DNA of 40,003 nucleotides from Corynebacterium yonathiae (GTDB lineage: Bacteria > Actinomycetota > Actinomycetes > Mycobacteriales > Mycobacteriaceae). This document shows, piece by piece, positions 34,012 through 39,735 of the stretch. The translations under genes were made by a program, and so were the position numbers. The DNA is taken from NCBI RefSeq assembly GCF_022288805.1, contig NZ_JAKOPM010000020.1:1-40003 (forward strand), in the 5' to 3' direction. A model generated the notes under the pieces. That model ran no database searches. It was not told the DNA's origin and saw only the letters and a program-made list of their open reading frames with translations. How positions within the stretch are numbered: position 1 is the first letter of the stretch; every line of letters begins with the position of its first letter.

Positions 34012-34575
34012 ATGAAAGACTTTGAGGATATTCCTTTTGCGGAGCTTGCTCACCTGGAGCCGAAGCCGGCCGCTTCGGCTCGGCAGTCTCGGTCGGCGCG
34101 TGTTCATGATCCGGAGCTTCCTTTTGACGATAAGACTGTCAAGACTTTCTTTGAGCATGTCGTGAAATCACCGCACGGGTGCTGGCTATGGGTGGGCTCT
34201 ATTTCCTCTCCTGATGGGTATGGGCGGTTTACGTGGCAGCGCGGTAATCGTCAGCGCACTGTGGCGGCTCACCGTTTTGCGCTTCTTGTCGCGGGCGAGT
34301 CGTTTTCTGCGCGCGAGGTTGCCGAGCATGAGTGCAACGAACCGCTGTGCGTGCGGGTCGGTTGTGGTCATGTGCGTAAGACAACACAGCGGGAGAATCT
34401 TCGCTATGCGGTAGCGCTTGGCCGTCATACTGGAAACAGGGTTGCCGTTACGGCGTTGAGTTCTCGGGTTGAGCGCTCGCGGCGGATTAGGAATGCGCTT
34501 CGTGATGGGTGGGACGAGCGTCGCTATCGTGAGGCAATCTTTGGTGTCGATAGTGACCAGCAGACGTTGTTTTAG
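34012..34575 (+). CDS. HNH-type nuclease-like protein
   Basis: This 187-residue protein carries GCWLWVGSISSPDGYGRFTW, AAHRFALLVAGESF, HECNEPLCVRVGCGHV and TQRENLRYA in order. This is the pattern of phage-type HNH (HNH_3) homing-like endonucleases. The metal and catalytic histidines (AHR, EHECN, GHV) are present. An acidic/Ser-rich N-terminus of about 40 residues precedes the domain. I chose ATG 34012; GTG 34000 is an in-frame alternative. It is not inside an intron or intein and stands alone, so it may be a plasmid or defence nuclease. The target is unknown. Confidence 0.75.
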   Translation: MKDFEDIPFAELAHLEPKPAASARQSRSARVHDPELPFDDKTVKTFFEHVVKSPHGCWLWVGSISSPDGYGRFTWQRGNRQRTVAAHRFALLVAGESFSAREVAEHECNEPLCVRVGCGHVRKTTQRENLRYAVALGRHTGNRVAVTALSSRVERSRRIRNALRDGWDERRYREAIFGVDSDQQTLF

Positions 34576-34630
34576 TGTGCGGTGTTTGTGTCAGGGATTG
34601 GGTGGGGTCTCCCCCTTTCTTTCAATGAGT

Positions 34631-34655
34631 GCGCCCCGGCGTGTGGCCGGGGCGC
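34631..34655. terminator. GC-rich hairpin between convergent genes
   Basis: GCGCCCCGGC/GCCGGGGCGC is a 10-bp stem with a 5-base loop, located between the HNH gene and the convergent gene at 34661. There is no long T-tract on either side, so termination is likely but not certain. Confidence 0.6.
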
Positions 34656-34660
34656 TATGT

Positions 34661-34879
34661 CTACAGTGCGTTGGCTTGGGCTAGTTTCCAGAAGTCGGTG
34701 TTGGTGCGGACTCGGAAGCCGCTGCGGTTGAGGTTGATGGTTCCGTCGGTGTTGATGTCGTGGTGCCAGTAGATGAGTCGCTCGGCAATGGCGTTGATGT
34801 TGAAGTGGTGTGCCCACTCCCCTAGCGGTGTGATGATTTCGTAGTGGATTGCGTCGTTCAAAGTGGCGTAGGTTGCCAT
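34661..34879 (-). CDS. Small conserved-looking protein, unknown
   Basis: This 72-residue soluble protein reads as one compact unit: MATYATLNDAIHYEIITPLG, then AHHFNINAIAERLIYWHHD and TNTDFWKLAQANAL. The His/Trp-rich middle and the plasmid-like codon use suggest a real gene. Its start has GAAAGAGAC upstream. It lies in the group of minus-strand small genes next to the partition region but has no CATATG array of its own. No family is recognised. Confidence 0.6.
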   Translation of the reverse strand: MATYATLNDAIHYEIITPLGEWAHHFNINAIAERLIYWHHDINTDGTINLNRSGFRVRTNTDFWKLAQANAL

Positions 34880-34999
34880 GGTTGTAGTCTCTTTCCGTCT
34901 CGTGTGCGTCTTGCTTGTGCGTTGTTCCGGTGTATCCGGCGCTGTCGTCGTCTGTGAGGCATTCCTTGGGGCTTGGGTGCCCTGTTGGGGAACTGGTGG

Positions 35000-35026
35000 G
35001 CCAGCGGCCCGGTGTGGGCCGCTGGC
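35000..35026 (-). terminator. Long-stem hairpin after the gene at 35033
   Basis: GCCAGCGGCCC/GGGCCGCTGGC is a perfect 11-bp stem with loop GGTGT, seven bases after the stop codon of the minus-strand gene. It lacks a T-tract, so it may act as an mRNA 3' stabiliser or a weak terminator. Confidence 0.6.
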
Positions 35027-35032
35027 GGGGTC

Positions 35033-35335
35033 TTAGATTTCGACGACGGTGGCTAGGACGGTAAGGAAGACTTCGGCGCGCACGATGATGGAGTGCTCTA
35101 GGTGGGTGGCGCGGCAGTTTTGCAGTTCGTTCCAGATTTCGGCGGCCTGGTGCTCGTTGATGGTGATCTCGCCGAGGTAGGCGCGGGCTTCGTGGCGGAT
35201 GTGCTTTGTTGGCGCGGTGGTGTCGATGTAGGCGTAGTCAGGGACGAAGCCGTGGTTCTTTTTGTTCCACCATTCGAAGGCGTCCATGTGGAGCTGTTGC
35301 TGTGGGGTGTAGAAGGTGGTGGTTTGGGTTGCCAT
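35033..35335 (-). CDS. Small protein under a CATATG-array promoter, unknown
   Basis: This 100-residue soluble protein contains QQQLHMDAFEWWNKKNHGFV and HEARAYLGEITINEHQAAEI, which look like helices of a small folded domain. The ATG is preceded on the minus strand by AAAGGAACG. Its leader (35336-35413) is nearly identical to that of the gene at 35609. The promoter lies in array A (35414-35442), so both are probably regulated by the partition protein. No family is recognised. Confidence 0.62.
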   Translation of the reverse strand: MATQTTTFYTPQQQLHMDAFEWWNKKNHGFVPDYAYIDTTAPTKHIRHEARAYLGEITINEHQAAEIWNELQNCRATHLEHSIIVRAEVFLTVLATVVEI

Positions 35336-35413
35336 GTCTGGCGTTCCTTTCGGTTGGTGTCGAGTGTTGCCGCGTGTGTGGTGGAAGATGTCTCTTCCGT
35401 GCGGCGTGCCTTT

Positions 35414-35442
35414 AGTTTAACATATGTTTTAACATATGGCAA
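35414..35442 (-). promoter_or_regulatory. Promoter embedded in CATATG array A
   Basis: On the minus strand TTGCCA (35437-35442) and TAAACT (35414-35419) are exactly 17 bp apart. The boxes and spacer overlap the first two CATATG sites, so a protein bound to the array would block RNA polymerase. The same promoter occurs at arrays B and C. Confidence 0.65.
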
Positions 35443-35462
35443 GACATATGGCCTAGCATATG
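35421..35462. repeat. CATATG array A, four sites at 12-bp period
   Basis: CATATG occurs at 35421, 35433, 35445 and 35457, exactly 12 bp apart. The 6-bp spacers recur between arrays (GCAAGA, TTTTAA-type). It is a candidate centromere/operator site for the double-RHH protein. Confidence 0.85.
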
Positions 35463-35556
35463 CTTTAACAGGTATCAGATACATTCGCCTGGTAACACTG
35501 TTTATTGCGCAGCCCCCTACTCCCCCACTGGTGCGTGCGCTAGGTGTCATTGCTAT

Positions 35557-35590
35557 ACAAAAAGCCCCAACCGTGAGACGGCTAGGGCTT
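35557..35590 (-). terminator. Terminator of the gene at 35609
   Basis: On the minus strand AAGCCC...CCGT pairs with ACGG...GGGGCTT (35562-35590) and is followed by TTTTG. It lies directly after the stop codon of the minus-strand membrane protein gene. Confidence 0.75.
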
Positions 35591-35608
35591 GATGCGTGAG
35601 GGTCTAGG

Positions 35609-35959
35609 TTATCCCACTAGCGTGTAGGCAGCTTGCGGGGTTGTGCGCAGTTCTAGGCGGGCGGCAGTGTCAATGGCCATAAGTGCCAGGGTGACGATCA
35701 ATCCGCTAAGGGCGATTGCGGAGGGGATGAAGATTGCTTTTACCTCTTGGGGAAAGACGGCGACATTGGCCAGGAGCGGAAGCAGGATAGCTATGGCGAC
35801 GGCGAGCACGAACAGTGGGCGGTAGGTTTCTTTGATGGTGTGGCTGGTACCTTCGGATAGCTGTCGCAGGCGCATTTCCGCGTTGCTGAGGTAGTTGATG
35901 ATGGGCACGATGAGCATGGTGGCGGCGATGAGGATCAGTAGTCCTAGGGTGGTTGCCAT
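35609..35959 (-). CDS. Membrane protein under a CATATG-array promoter
   Basis: This 116-residue protein has about three hydrophobic helices: residues 3-23 (TLGLLILIAATMLIVPIINY), 48-68 (LFVLAVAIAILLPLLANVAVF) and 75-98 (IFIPSAIALSGLIVTLALMAI). A polar segment with arginines (EMRLRQLSEGTSHTIKETYR) sits between the first two. AAAGGAACG upstream supports the start. The leader copies that of the gene at 35033, and the promoter lies in array B. No family is recognised. A role in the envelope of plasmid-bearing cells, such as exclusion, is possible. Confidence 0.65.
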   Translation of the reverse strand: MATTLGLLILIAATMLIVPIINYLSNAEMRLRQLSEGTSHTIKETYRPLFVLAVAIAILLPLLANVAVFPQEVKAIFIPSAIALSGLIVTLALMAIDTAARLELRTTPQAAYTLVG

Positions 35960-36037
35960 GTCTGGCGTTCCTTTCGGTTGGTGTCGAGTGTTGCCGCGCG
36001 TGTGGTGGAAGATGTCTCTTCCGTGCGGCGCACCTTT

Positions 36038-36066
36038 AGTTTAACATATGTTTTACCATATGGCAA
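36038..36066 (-). promoter_or_regulatory. Promoter embedded in CATATG array B
   Basis: On the minus strand TTGCCA (36061-36066), 17 bp and TAAACT (36038-36043) overlap the first two sites of array B. The arrangement is identical to arrays A and C. Confidence 0.65.
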
Positions 36067-36110
36067 GACATATGTTAGGCCATATGCTTTAGCGTATGTT
36101 AAAGCATATG
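36045..36110. repeat. CATATG array B, six sites at 12-bp period
   Basis: Sites start at 36045, 36057, 36069, 36081, 36093 (CGTATG variant) and 36105, all exactly 12 bp apart. This is the longest of the four arrays. Confidence 0.87.
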
Positions 36111-36149
36111 GCAGGCTGGTTAGTGCGGTTTATGGTCTATGCGCTGCGT

Positions 36150-36407
36150 TTATGCGAGTGCTTGTTTTAGCGCATGATCAGCTATAAGCGCCCACATCAC
36201 GACGGTCGATAGAGCGATTACGAAGACGATGAAAGAGAACGGTGCCCCTATCCACCAGAGCATTACGAGGGGAACTGTCCAAAAAAGCGCCGAGGCGACC
36301 ACTCCTACACCTGCGGCTAGGCGGCGATCGGAGGGGTCGCTAAGGGCTACGGCAATCAGGGCTAGGAAAGCGGCAACAACGAACAGGGCGAGGGTGCATG
36401 AGGCCAT
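36150..36407 (-). CDS. Small three-TM membrane protein
   Basis: This 85-residue, very hydrophobic protein has helices at about 3-23 (SCTLALFVVAAFLALIAVAL), 31-53 (AAGVGVVASALFWTVPLVMLWW) and 55-76 (APFSFIVFVIALSTVVMWALI). AAAGGAAC precedes the ATG. It lies 76 bp downstream of the DnaB-N-like gene and is probably the last gene of the operon driven from array C. No family is recognised. Confidence 0.62.
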   Translation of the reverse strand: MASCTLALFVVAAFLALIAVALSDPSDRRLAAGVGVVASALFWTVPLVMLWWIGAPFSFIVFVIALSTVVMWALIADHALKQALA

Positions 36408-36483
36408 GGCAAGTTCCTTTCAGTAGGTGCTTTGGGGGTGCCGCTTTTGATCGTATCGGCAGGGTGTGCACACCCCAGGCGGG

Positions 36484-36987
36484 CTAGATCGTGGTGATGT
36501 CTTGGTAGCGCTGCCAGGCCTTGCGTTGGCCTATGCCGTGGTTGATCATGATGTCGAGTAGTTCGGCTTCGGGGGCGTGTTCGGCGGCGTGGCGGAGTTG
36601 TTCGGTCATGTGGAGGTATTGGCGGCGGTAGCTGGTGCTGGCTACTTGGCGGGCGTAGTCGGCGAGGTGGAGGTCGACGATTTTGAGGGTGACCAGTTCG
36701 GTCATGATGTGGTGTTGGTCGTCGGCAAGTCCGTCGCGGTTGCCTTTGGCCTGGAGGGCGTTGAGGACGGTGGAGGCGTCGGTGGGGCGGTTGTCGTTGA
36801 CGAGTTCTTGTAGGGTGGCAAAGATTCGTGCCAGTAGGGTGTTGGCGAAGTCTGCGGGGTCGAGTTTGTCGGTGATGGTGGCGATGGTGCCTTTGTCGCC
36901 ACTGGTGAGCATGGCGGAGATAAGGCAGGCTTCGGAGTTGGTGACGGTGATGGTGGCGCTGATGGTCTCGGCAGTGTCCTGGGCCAT
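36484..36987 (-). CDS. Stand-alone DnaB N-terminal-domain protein (second paralogue)
   Basis: This 167-residue protein resembles only the N-terminal helical domain of the replicative helicase DnaB: NSEACLISAMLTSGDKGTIA, DKLDPADFANTLLARIFATL, and NDNRPTDASTVLNAL. It lacks the P-loop helicase domain. The tail YARQVASTSYRRQYLHMTEQ is shared with the protein at 37777 (YAEAVASNSYRRQYRNMVER). In DnaB this domain binds primase and forms the N-tier ring. A stand-alone copy might recruit host primase or compete with host DnaB. AAGGAG precedes the ATG. It follows the redoxin gene. Confidence 0.78.
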   Translation of the reverse strand: MAQDTAETISATITVTNSEACLISAMLTSGDKGTIATITDKLDPADFANTLLARIFATLQELVNDNRPTDASTVLNALQAKGNRDGLADDQHHIMTELVTLKIVDLHLADYARQVASTSYRRQYLHMTEQLRHAAEHAPEAELLDIMINHGIGQRKAWQRYQDITTI

Positions 36988-37009
36988 GGGGTGCTCCTTG
37001 CTTTTTGGG

Positions 37010-37222
37010 TTATGCGGCTTGGCGTAGTTTGTCGGGGCGGAAGCCGGAGAAGCTGTTGCCGGCGTCGTCGACGACGACGGGGGCGCTGGCGTGGCCGAGG
37101 CTGGCGAGGTAGTCGGTGTGTTCTTTGGCGGGTTTTTCTTGGTAGTTGATGCCTAGTTTGTTGGCGGTTTTGATGGTCAGGCGGCAGGGGTGGCATCCGG
37201 GTTTGGTGTAGATGGTGAGCAT
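37010..37222 (-). CDS. NrdH/glutaredoxin-like redoxin
   Basis: This 70-residue thioredoxin-fold protein starts MLTIYTKPGCHPCRLTIKTA, with a CxxC active site (CHPC in place of the usual CVQC or CPYC). The cis-Pro segment is SAPVVVD, and the end SGFRPDKLRQ is diagnostic for NrdH-like redoxins, which reduce class Ib ribonucleotide reductase. A strong AAAGGAG precedes the ATG. It is the first gene after array C, cotranscribed with a DnaB-N-like protein. A plasmid redoxin could support dNTP supply during replication of incoming DNA, which is inference. Confidence 0.85.
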   Translation of the reverse strand: MLTIYTKPGCHPCRLTIKTANKLGINYQEKPAKEHTDYLASLGHASAPVVVDDAGNSFSGFRPDKLRQAA

Positions 37223-37270
37223 GTCTGCTCCTTTCTGGTCGAGTGTTGCCTTCCGTCGCGGTATGCCCCC

Positions 37271-37299
37271 AGTTTAACATATGCTTTAACATATGGCAA
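37271..37299 (-). promoter_or_regulatory. Promoter embedded in CATATG array C
   Basis: On the minus strand TTGCCA (37294-37299), 17 bp and TAAACT (37271-37276) overlap the first two array C sites. It drives the redoxin/DnaB-N/membrane protein unit. Confidence 0.65.
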
Positions 37300-37331
37300 G
37301 ACATATGGCGGGCCATATGCTTTAGCATATG
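37278..37331. repeat. CATATG array C, five sites at 12-bp period
   Basis: Sites start at 37278, 37290, 37302, 37314 and 37326, exactly 12 bp apart. The spacers CTTTAA and GCAAGA match those of arrays A and B. Confidence 0.87.
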
Positions 37332-37776
37332 TTCTGATTTTGCGGCTGTCACCTGTAGTTTTCCTGGTGCCGGTGGTGGTGTCCTGGGGTGTGGGGCGTG
37401 CATTTTTCTTGCTTTCATCTCCGGCACGTAGTGCCTGCGCCCGCCTGTGGTGGAGGTCAAGAAAGCGTGGAATAAATAGCGAAAAAGCGCCCCGGATTCG
37501 GGGCGCGCGGGAGCGGTTTATGCCGCGAAAGTTCTTGACCGTAGCCACAGGCGGGTTAAGCTGCCGAAGGCGGAGATGAAAGCGTATCTACCGTAAGCAG
37601 ACACTGGTTGCAGTGCGCGCTGTGTGGCCGGTCTTTCACGGTGGTGTTGGGGGTGTTTTCCACGGGAGTTGCGCTCGGGCGCGCGGTGGGGTGGTCAGGC
37701 CATGATTGAAGGTCGTGGAAATTCCCGCAGCGAAGCGAGGAAATTGGAGCGAAGGCCACCGTGAGGTGGGTGTGGT
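37332..37776. other. Non-coding region with large inverted repeat and terminator
   Basis: No gene is supported. A frame at 37556-37759 on the minus strand has no ribosome-binding site and odd composition. The main content is a long imperfect inverted repeat. CCCGCCTGTGG (37440-37450) and GGTCAAGAA (37455-37463) on the left match TTCTTGACC (37532-37540) and CCACAGGCGGG (37545-37555) on the right. It encloses a strong minus-strand terminator. 37560-37776 shows nothing recognisable. Confidence 0.55.
37482..37506 (-). terminator. Terminator of the parA operon
   Basis: GCGCCCCG/CGGGGCGC is a perfect 8-bp stem with loop GATT (37487-37506), followed on the minus strand by TTTTT. It separates the parA operon from array C and the redoxin operon. 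Confidence 0.85.
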
Positions 37777-38307
37777 TTAGTGGCGCTCTTGCGGGGTGTC
37801 TTTGTGGTTGCGGTAGTAGCGGTCTTTAATGCGGCGTTGTTTTTTACCTTCTTTTACTAGCAGTGGGTAGAGGTCTTTTTCTGGTGCGGTATGCGCCTGG
37901 CGGCTAAGGCGTTCGACCATGTTGCGGTATTGGCGGCGATACGAGTTAGAGGCTACGGCTTCGGCGTAGTCGGTTATTTTCGGCGGTATGTGCTCTAGGT
38001 TGGTGAGCATGGTGATAAGTCCGTCGATGTTGTCGGTGACTATGCCGGACTGGTCGCCTTCGGCGTGCAGGGCTGAGCGCACACTGGCAGGGTCGTAGGG
38101 TCTGCCGCTTTTGAGCTGTTGACTGATGGTGGCAAAGATTGCGGCGTAGTCAGTGGAGTAGAAGTCGGCGGGGGTGAGTGTTTGTGTCAGGTTTACTACT
38201 TGGGTGGTGTCGCGGTTCCAGAGCAGGGCTGCGATAAGTAGTGCTTCGGGGTCTTCGCGCGGGTCGTTGTCCGCGCGCTCGGCGATGTGGGGAGTCTCGT
38301 GGGACAT
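37777..38307 (-). CDS. Stand-alone DnaB N-terminal-domain protein (first paralogue)
   Basis: This 176-residue protein starts at the ATG at 38307, directly behind AAGGAGCC; a longer frame to 38397 would overlap the preceding gene. DPEALLIAALLWNRDTTQVV, LTPADFYSTDYAAIFATISQ and KSGRPYDPASVRSALHAEGD match the helical N-terminal domain of DnaB. The C-terminal helicase domain is absent. It is paralogous to the protein at 36484, sharing the YAEAVASNSYRRQY helix. It is the third gene of the par operon, 25 bp after the double-RHH gene. I infer coupling of replication (primase or helicase recruitment) to partition control. Confidence 0.78.
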   Translation of the reverse strand: MSHETPHIAERADNDPREDPEALLIAALLWNRDTTQVVNLTQTLTPADFYSTDYAAIFATISQQLKSGRPYDPASVRSALHAEGDQSGIVTDNIDGLITMLTNLEHIPPKITDYAEAVASNSYRRQYRNMVERLSRQAHTAPEKDLYPLLVKEGKKQRRIKDRYYRNHKDTPQERH

Positions 38308-38332
38308 GGTGGCTCCTTGGTCTCGCGGGTGG

Positions 38333-38761
38333 TTATCCTTCCCAGCCGGTTTGTTGCGCCCAGGAGGAGATGAGCTGGTCGGCGATGGAGGCTCCATGCT
38401 TGCTGCGGATTTTTTGCATGGTTTTGAGGGTGTCTTTGGGGATGTAGACGGTGGTGGTGCGGGTGAGCTCGTCGGTGTTGTAGGTTGCGTCTGCGGGCTG
38501 GTAGTCCGCGCCGTGGTCGGTGATAAGTTCCCAGGCTTCTAGAAGTTGGCGGTAGATGGGAGTTCCGGTTTCCGCCCAGTTTCTGCGTAGTTCTTTGTAG
38601 ATGGAGTAGGGCAGGTTGACGGTGGTGCGATGCGGCTTTTCTTTCTTGGTGGCCTTTGTGGCTTTGGCGGTATTAAGGCCGGTGTCTTTGGTGAGAGTGG
38701 GCTTTCCTTGGGCGTCGGTTTGCTTCTTTTTCGGGCGTGCCAGACCTGGGGTGTCGTTCAT
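38333..38761 (-). CDS. Double ribbon-helix-helix partition/regulator protein
   Basis: This 142-residue DNA-binding protein has a basic disordered N-terminus (1-45), then two RHH units in one chain. The first is RTTVNLPYSIYKELRRNWAE plus TPIYRQLLEAWELI (about 46-83). The second is RTTTVYIPKDTLKTMQKIRS plus ASIADQLISSWAQQ (about 101-140). RHH proteins normally dimerise to make a strand pair, so this chain is a built-in pseudo-dimer. It follows parA by 24 bp, the position of ParG/omega-type centromere-binding partners of type Ib ParA. The CATATG arrays are its probable targets. AAGGAG precedes the ATG. Confidence 0.82.
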   Translation of the reverse strand: MNDTPGLARPKKKQTDAQGKPTLTKDTGLNTAKATKATKKEKPHRTTVNLPYSIYKELRRNWAETGTPIYRQLLEAWELITDHGADYQPADATYNTDELTRTTTVYIPKDTLKTMQKIRSKHGASIADQLISSWAQQTGWEG

Positions 38762-38785
38762 GGTTGCTCCTTCTTTGAGGTGTGG

Positions 38786-39412
38786 TTAGTTGGTGATGTG
38801 GGCGATGATTTTGTCAAAGATTGCGGGGTAGCCGTGTAGCTCTTTGGCGCTGTTGCGGGGCCAGTGACCGAATTGGCGGTCGAAGTAGGCGCGGGATTCT
38901 ACGCCGGGCCAAATGACGGGGATTCCTTCGTCTTCGAGGACTTTCCGCGCGCGGTCGGCGGTGCTTTTGCGCTTGTCCCAGATGGTGGGCAGTACGGCGT
39001 AGTGTTTGCCTTCTGGAATGACGTCGATGATTTTCCAGGTTTGCGCCATATCGGTGTGGGTGCCGGTGGTGGGAATGACGACGAAGTCTGAGTTTTCGAT
39101 GATGAGTTCAGACATGCTGTGATTGCTGGGTGGGCCGTCGATGATGACAAGGTCGTCGCTGTATTTTTTGACCTTGCGGGCAAGGATTCCTCGGTTAACA
39201 GCTTCGACTTCGACGTCAACGTGTGGGGCGTTGGGGTCTTCTTCGAAGGCGTCGTTGGCGTATTCGATCCATTCGGAGGCGGTGCCTTGTTCGGCGTCAG
39301 CGTCGAGGACGTGGACGGTGTATCCACGGTAGGCGGCGACGGCGGCGAGGTTGATTGCACTGGTGGTTTTTCCGGTTCCACCTTTGGCGTTGAGGCAGGA
39401 AATTACGGGCAT
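38786..39412 (-). CDS. parA: ParA-type partition ATPase
   Basis: This 208-residue protein has the deviant Walker A KGGTGKTTSAIN at about 9-20. The Walker A' segment LDADAEQGTASEW and Walker B LVIIDGPPS follow. The short length without an N-terminal HTH places it with type Ib ParA proteins. These use the nucleoid as a matrix to move plasmids and work with small RHH partners, here the next gene. AAAAGGAGC precedes the ATG. Array D lies about 70 bp upstream of the start, so the operon is likely autoregulated. Confidence 0.92.
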   Translation of the reverse strand: MPVISCLNAKGGTGKTTSAINLAAVAAYRGYTVHVLDADAEQGTASEWIEYANDAFEEDPNAPHVDVEVEAVNRGILARKVKKYSDDLVIIDGPPSNHSMSELIIENSDFVVIPTTGTHTDMAQTWKIIDVIPEGKHYAVLPTIWDKRKSTADRARKVLEDEGIPVIWPGVESRAYFDRQFGHWPRNSAKELHGYPAIFDKIIAHITN

Positions 39413-39480
39413 GGCTGCTCCTTTTAAGTGTCGAGTGTTGTGTTCTCAAAGTGTCCTTTGAGCTGTAGGTTTCATACTAG

Positions 39481-39534
39481 CATATGTTCTGCCATATGTT
39501 CCACCATATGCTTAAACATATGTCTTAGCATATG
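39481..39534. repeat. CATATG array D upstream of parA, five sites at 12-bp period
   Basis: Sites start at 39481, 39493, 39505, 39517 and 39529, exactly 12 bp apart. A weaker minus-strand promoter may use TAGTAT (39474-39479) as -10, adjacent to the first site. The classic position upstream of parA makes this the prime centromere candidate. Confidence 0.88.
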
Positions 39535-39649
39535 TTTATTTAGGGGCGTAGATTTTACGTCTCACGTGGGGATTTGTTGCTTTTTTCGGCTACGTTTTCT
39601 ACGATCATTCGTGTCGAGTGTTTAACTGATTCCTTTCGGTTATTCCGAC

Positions 39650-39703
39650 GTCTCGGGGATGCCCGAGACAGGCCCCCGGGGATGCCTGGGGGCTTATTTT
39701 TAT
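39650..39703 (+). terminator. Tandem hairpins with T-tract on the plus strand
   Basis: GTCTCGGG/CCCGAGAC (39650-39669) is followed by GCCCCC/GGGGGC (39672-39693) and TTATTTTTAT. The T-tract orientation is plus, yet no plus-strand gene lies upstream, so it may end a small RNA. Confidence 0.6.
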
Positions 39704-39735
39704 ACCCAAAGCGGTTGTCATGTGATACACTTAGG

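Noticed and set aside
37177..37548. 123-codon minus-strand frame across CATATG array C
   Set aside because: It reads through an array, a promoter and a terminator, and has no ribosome-binding site.
39555..39608. Short 17-codon minus-strand peptide between array D and the plus-strand hairpins
   Set aside because: The AAAGGA upstream is too far from the ATG and nothing shows it is translated.
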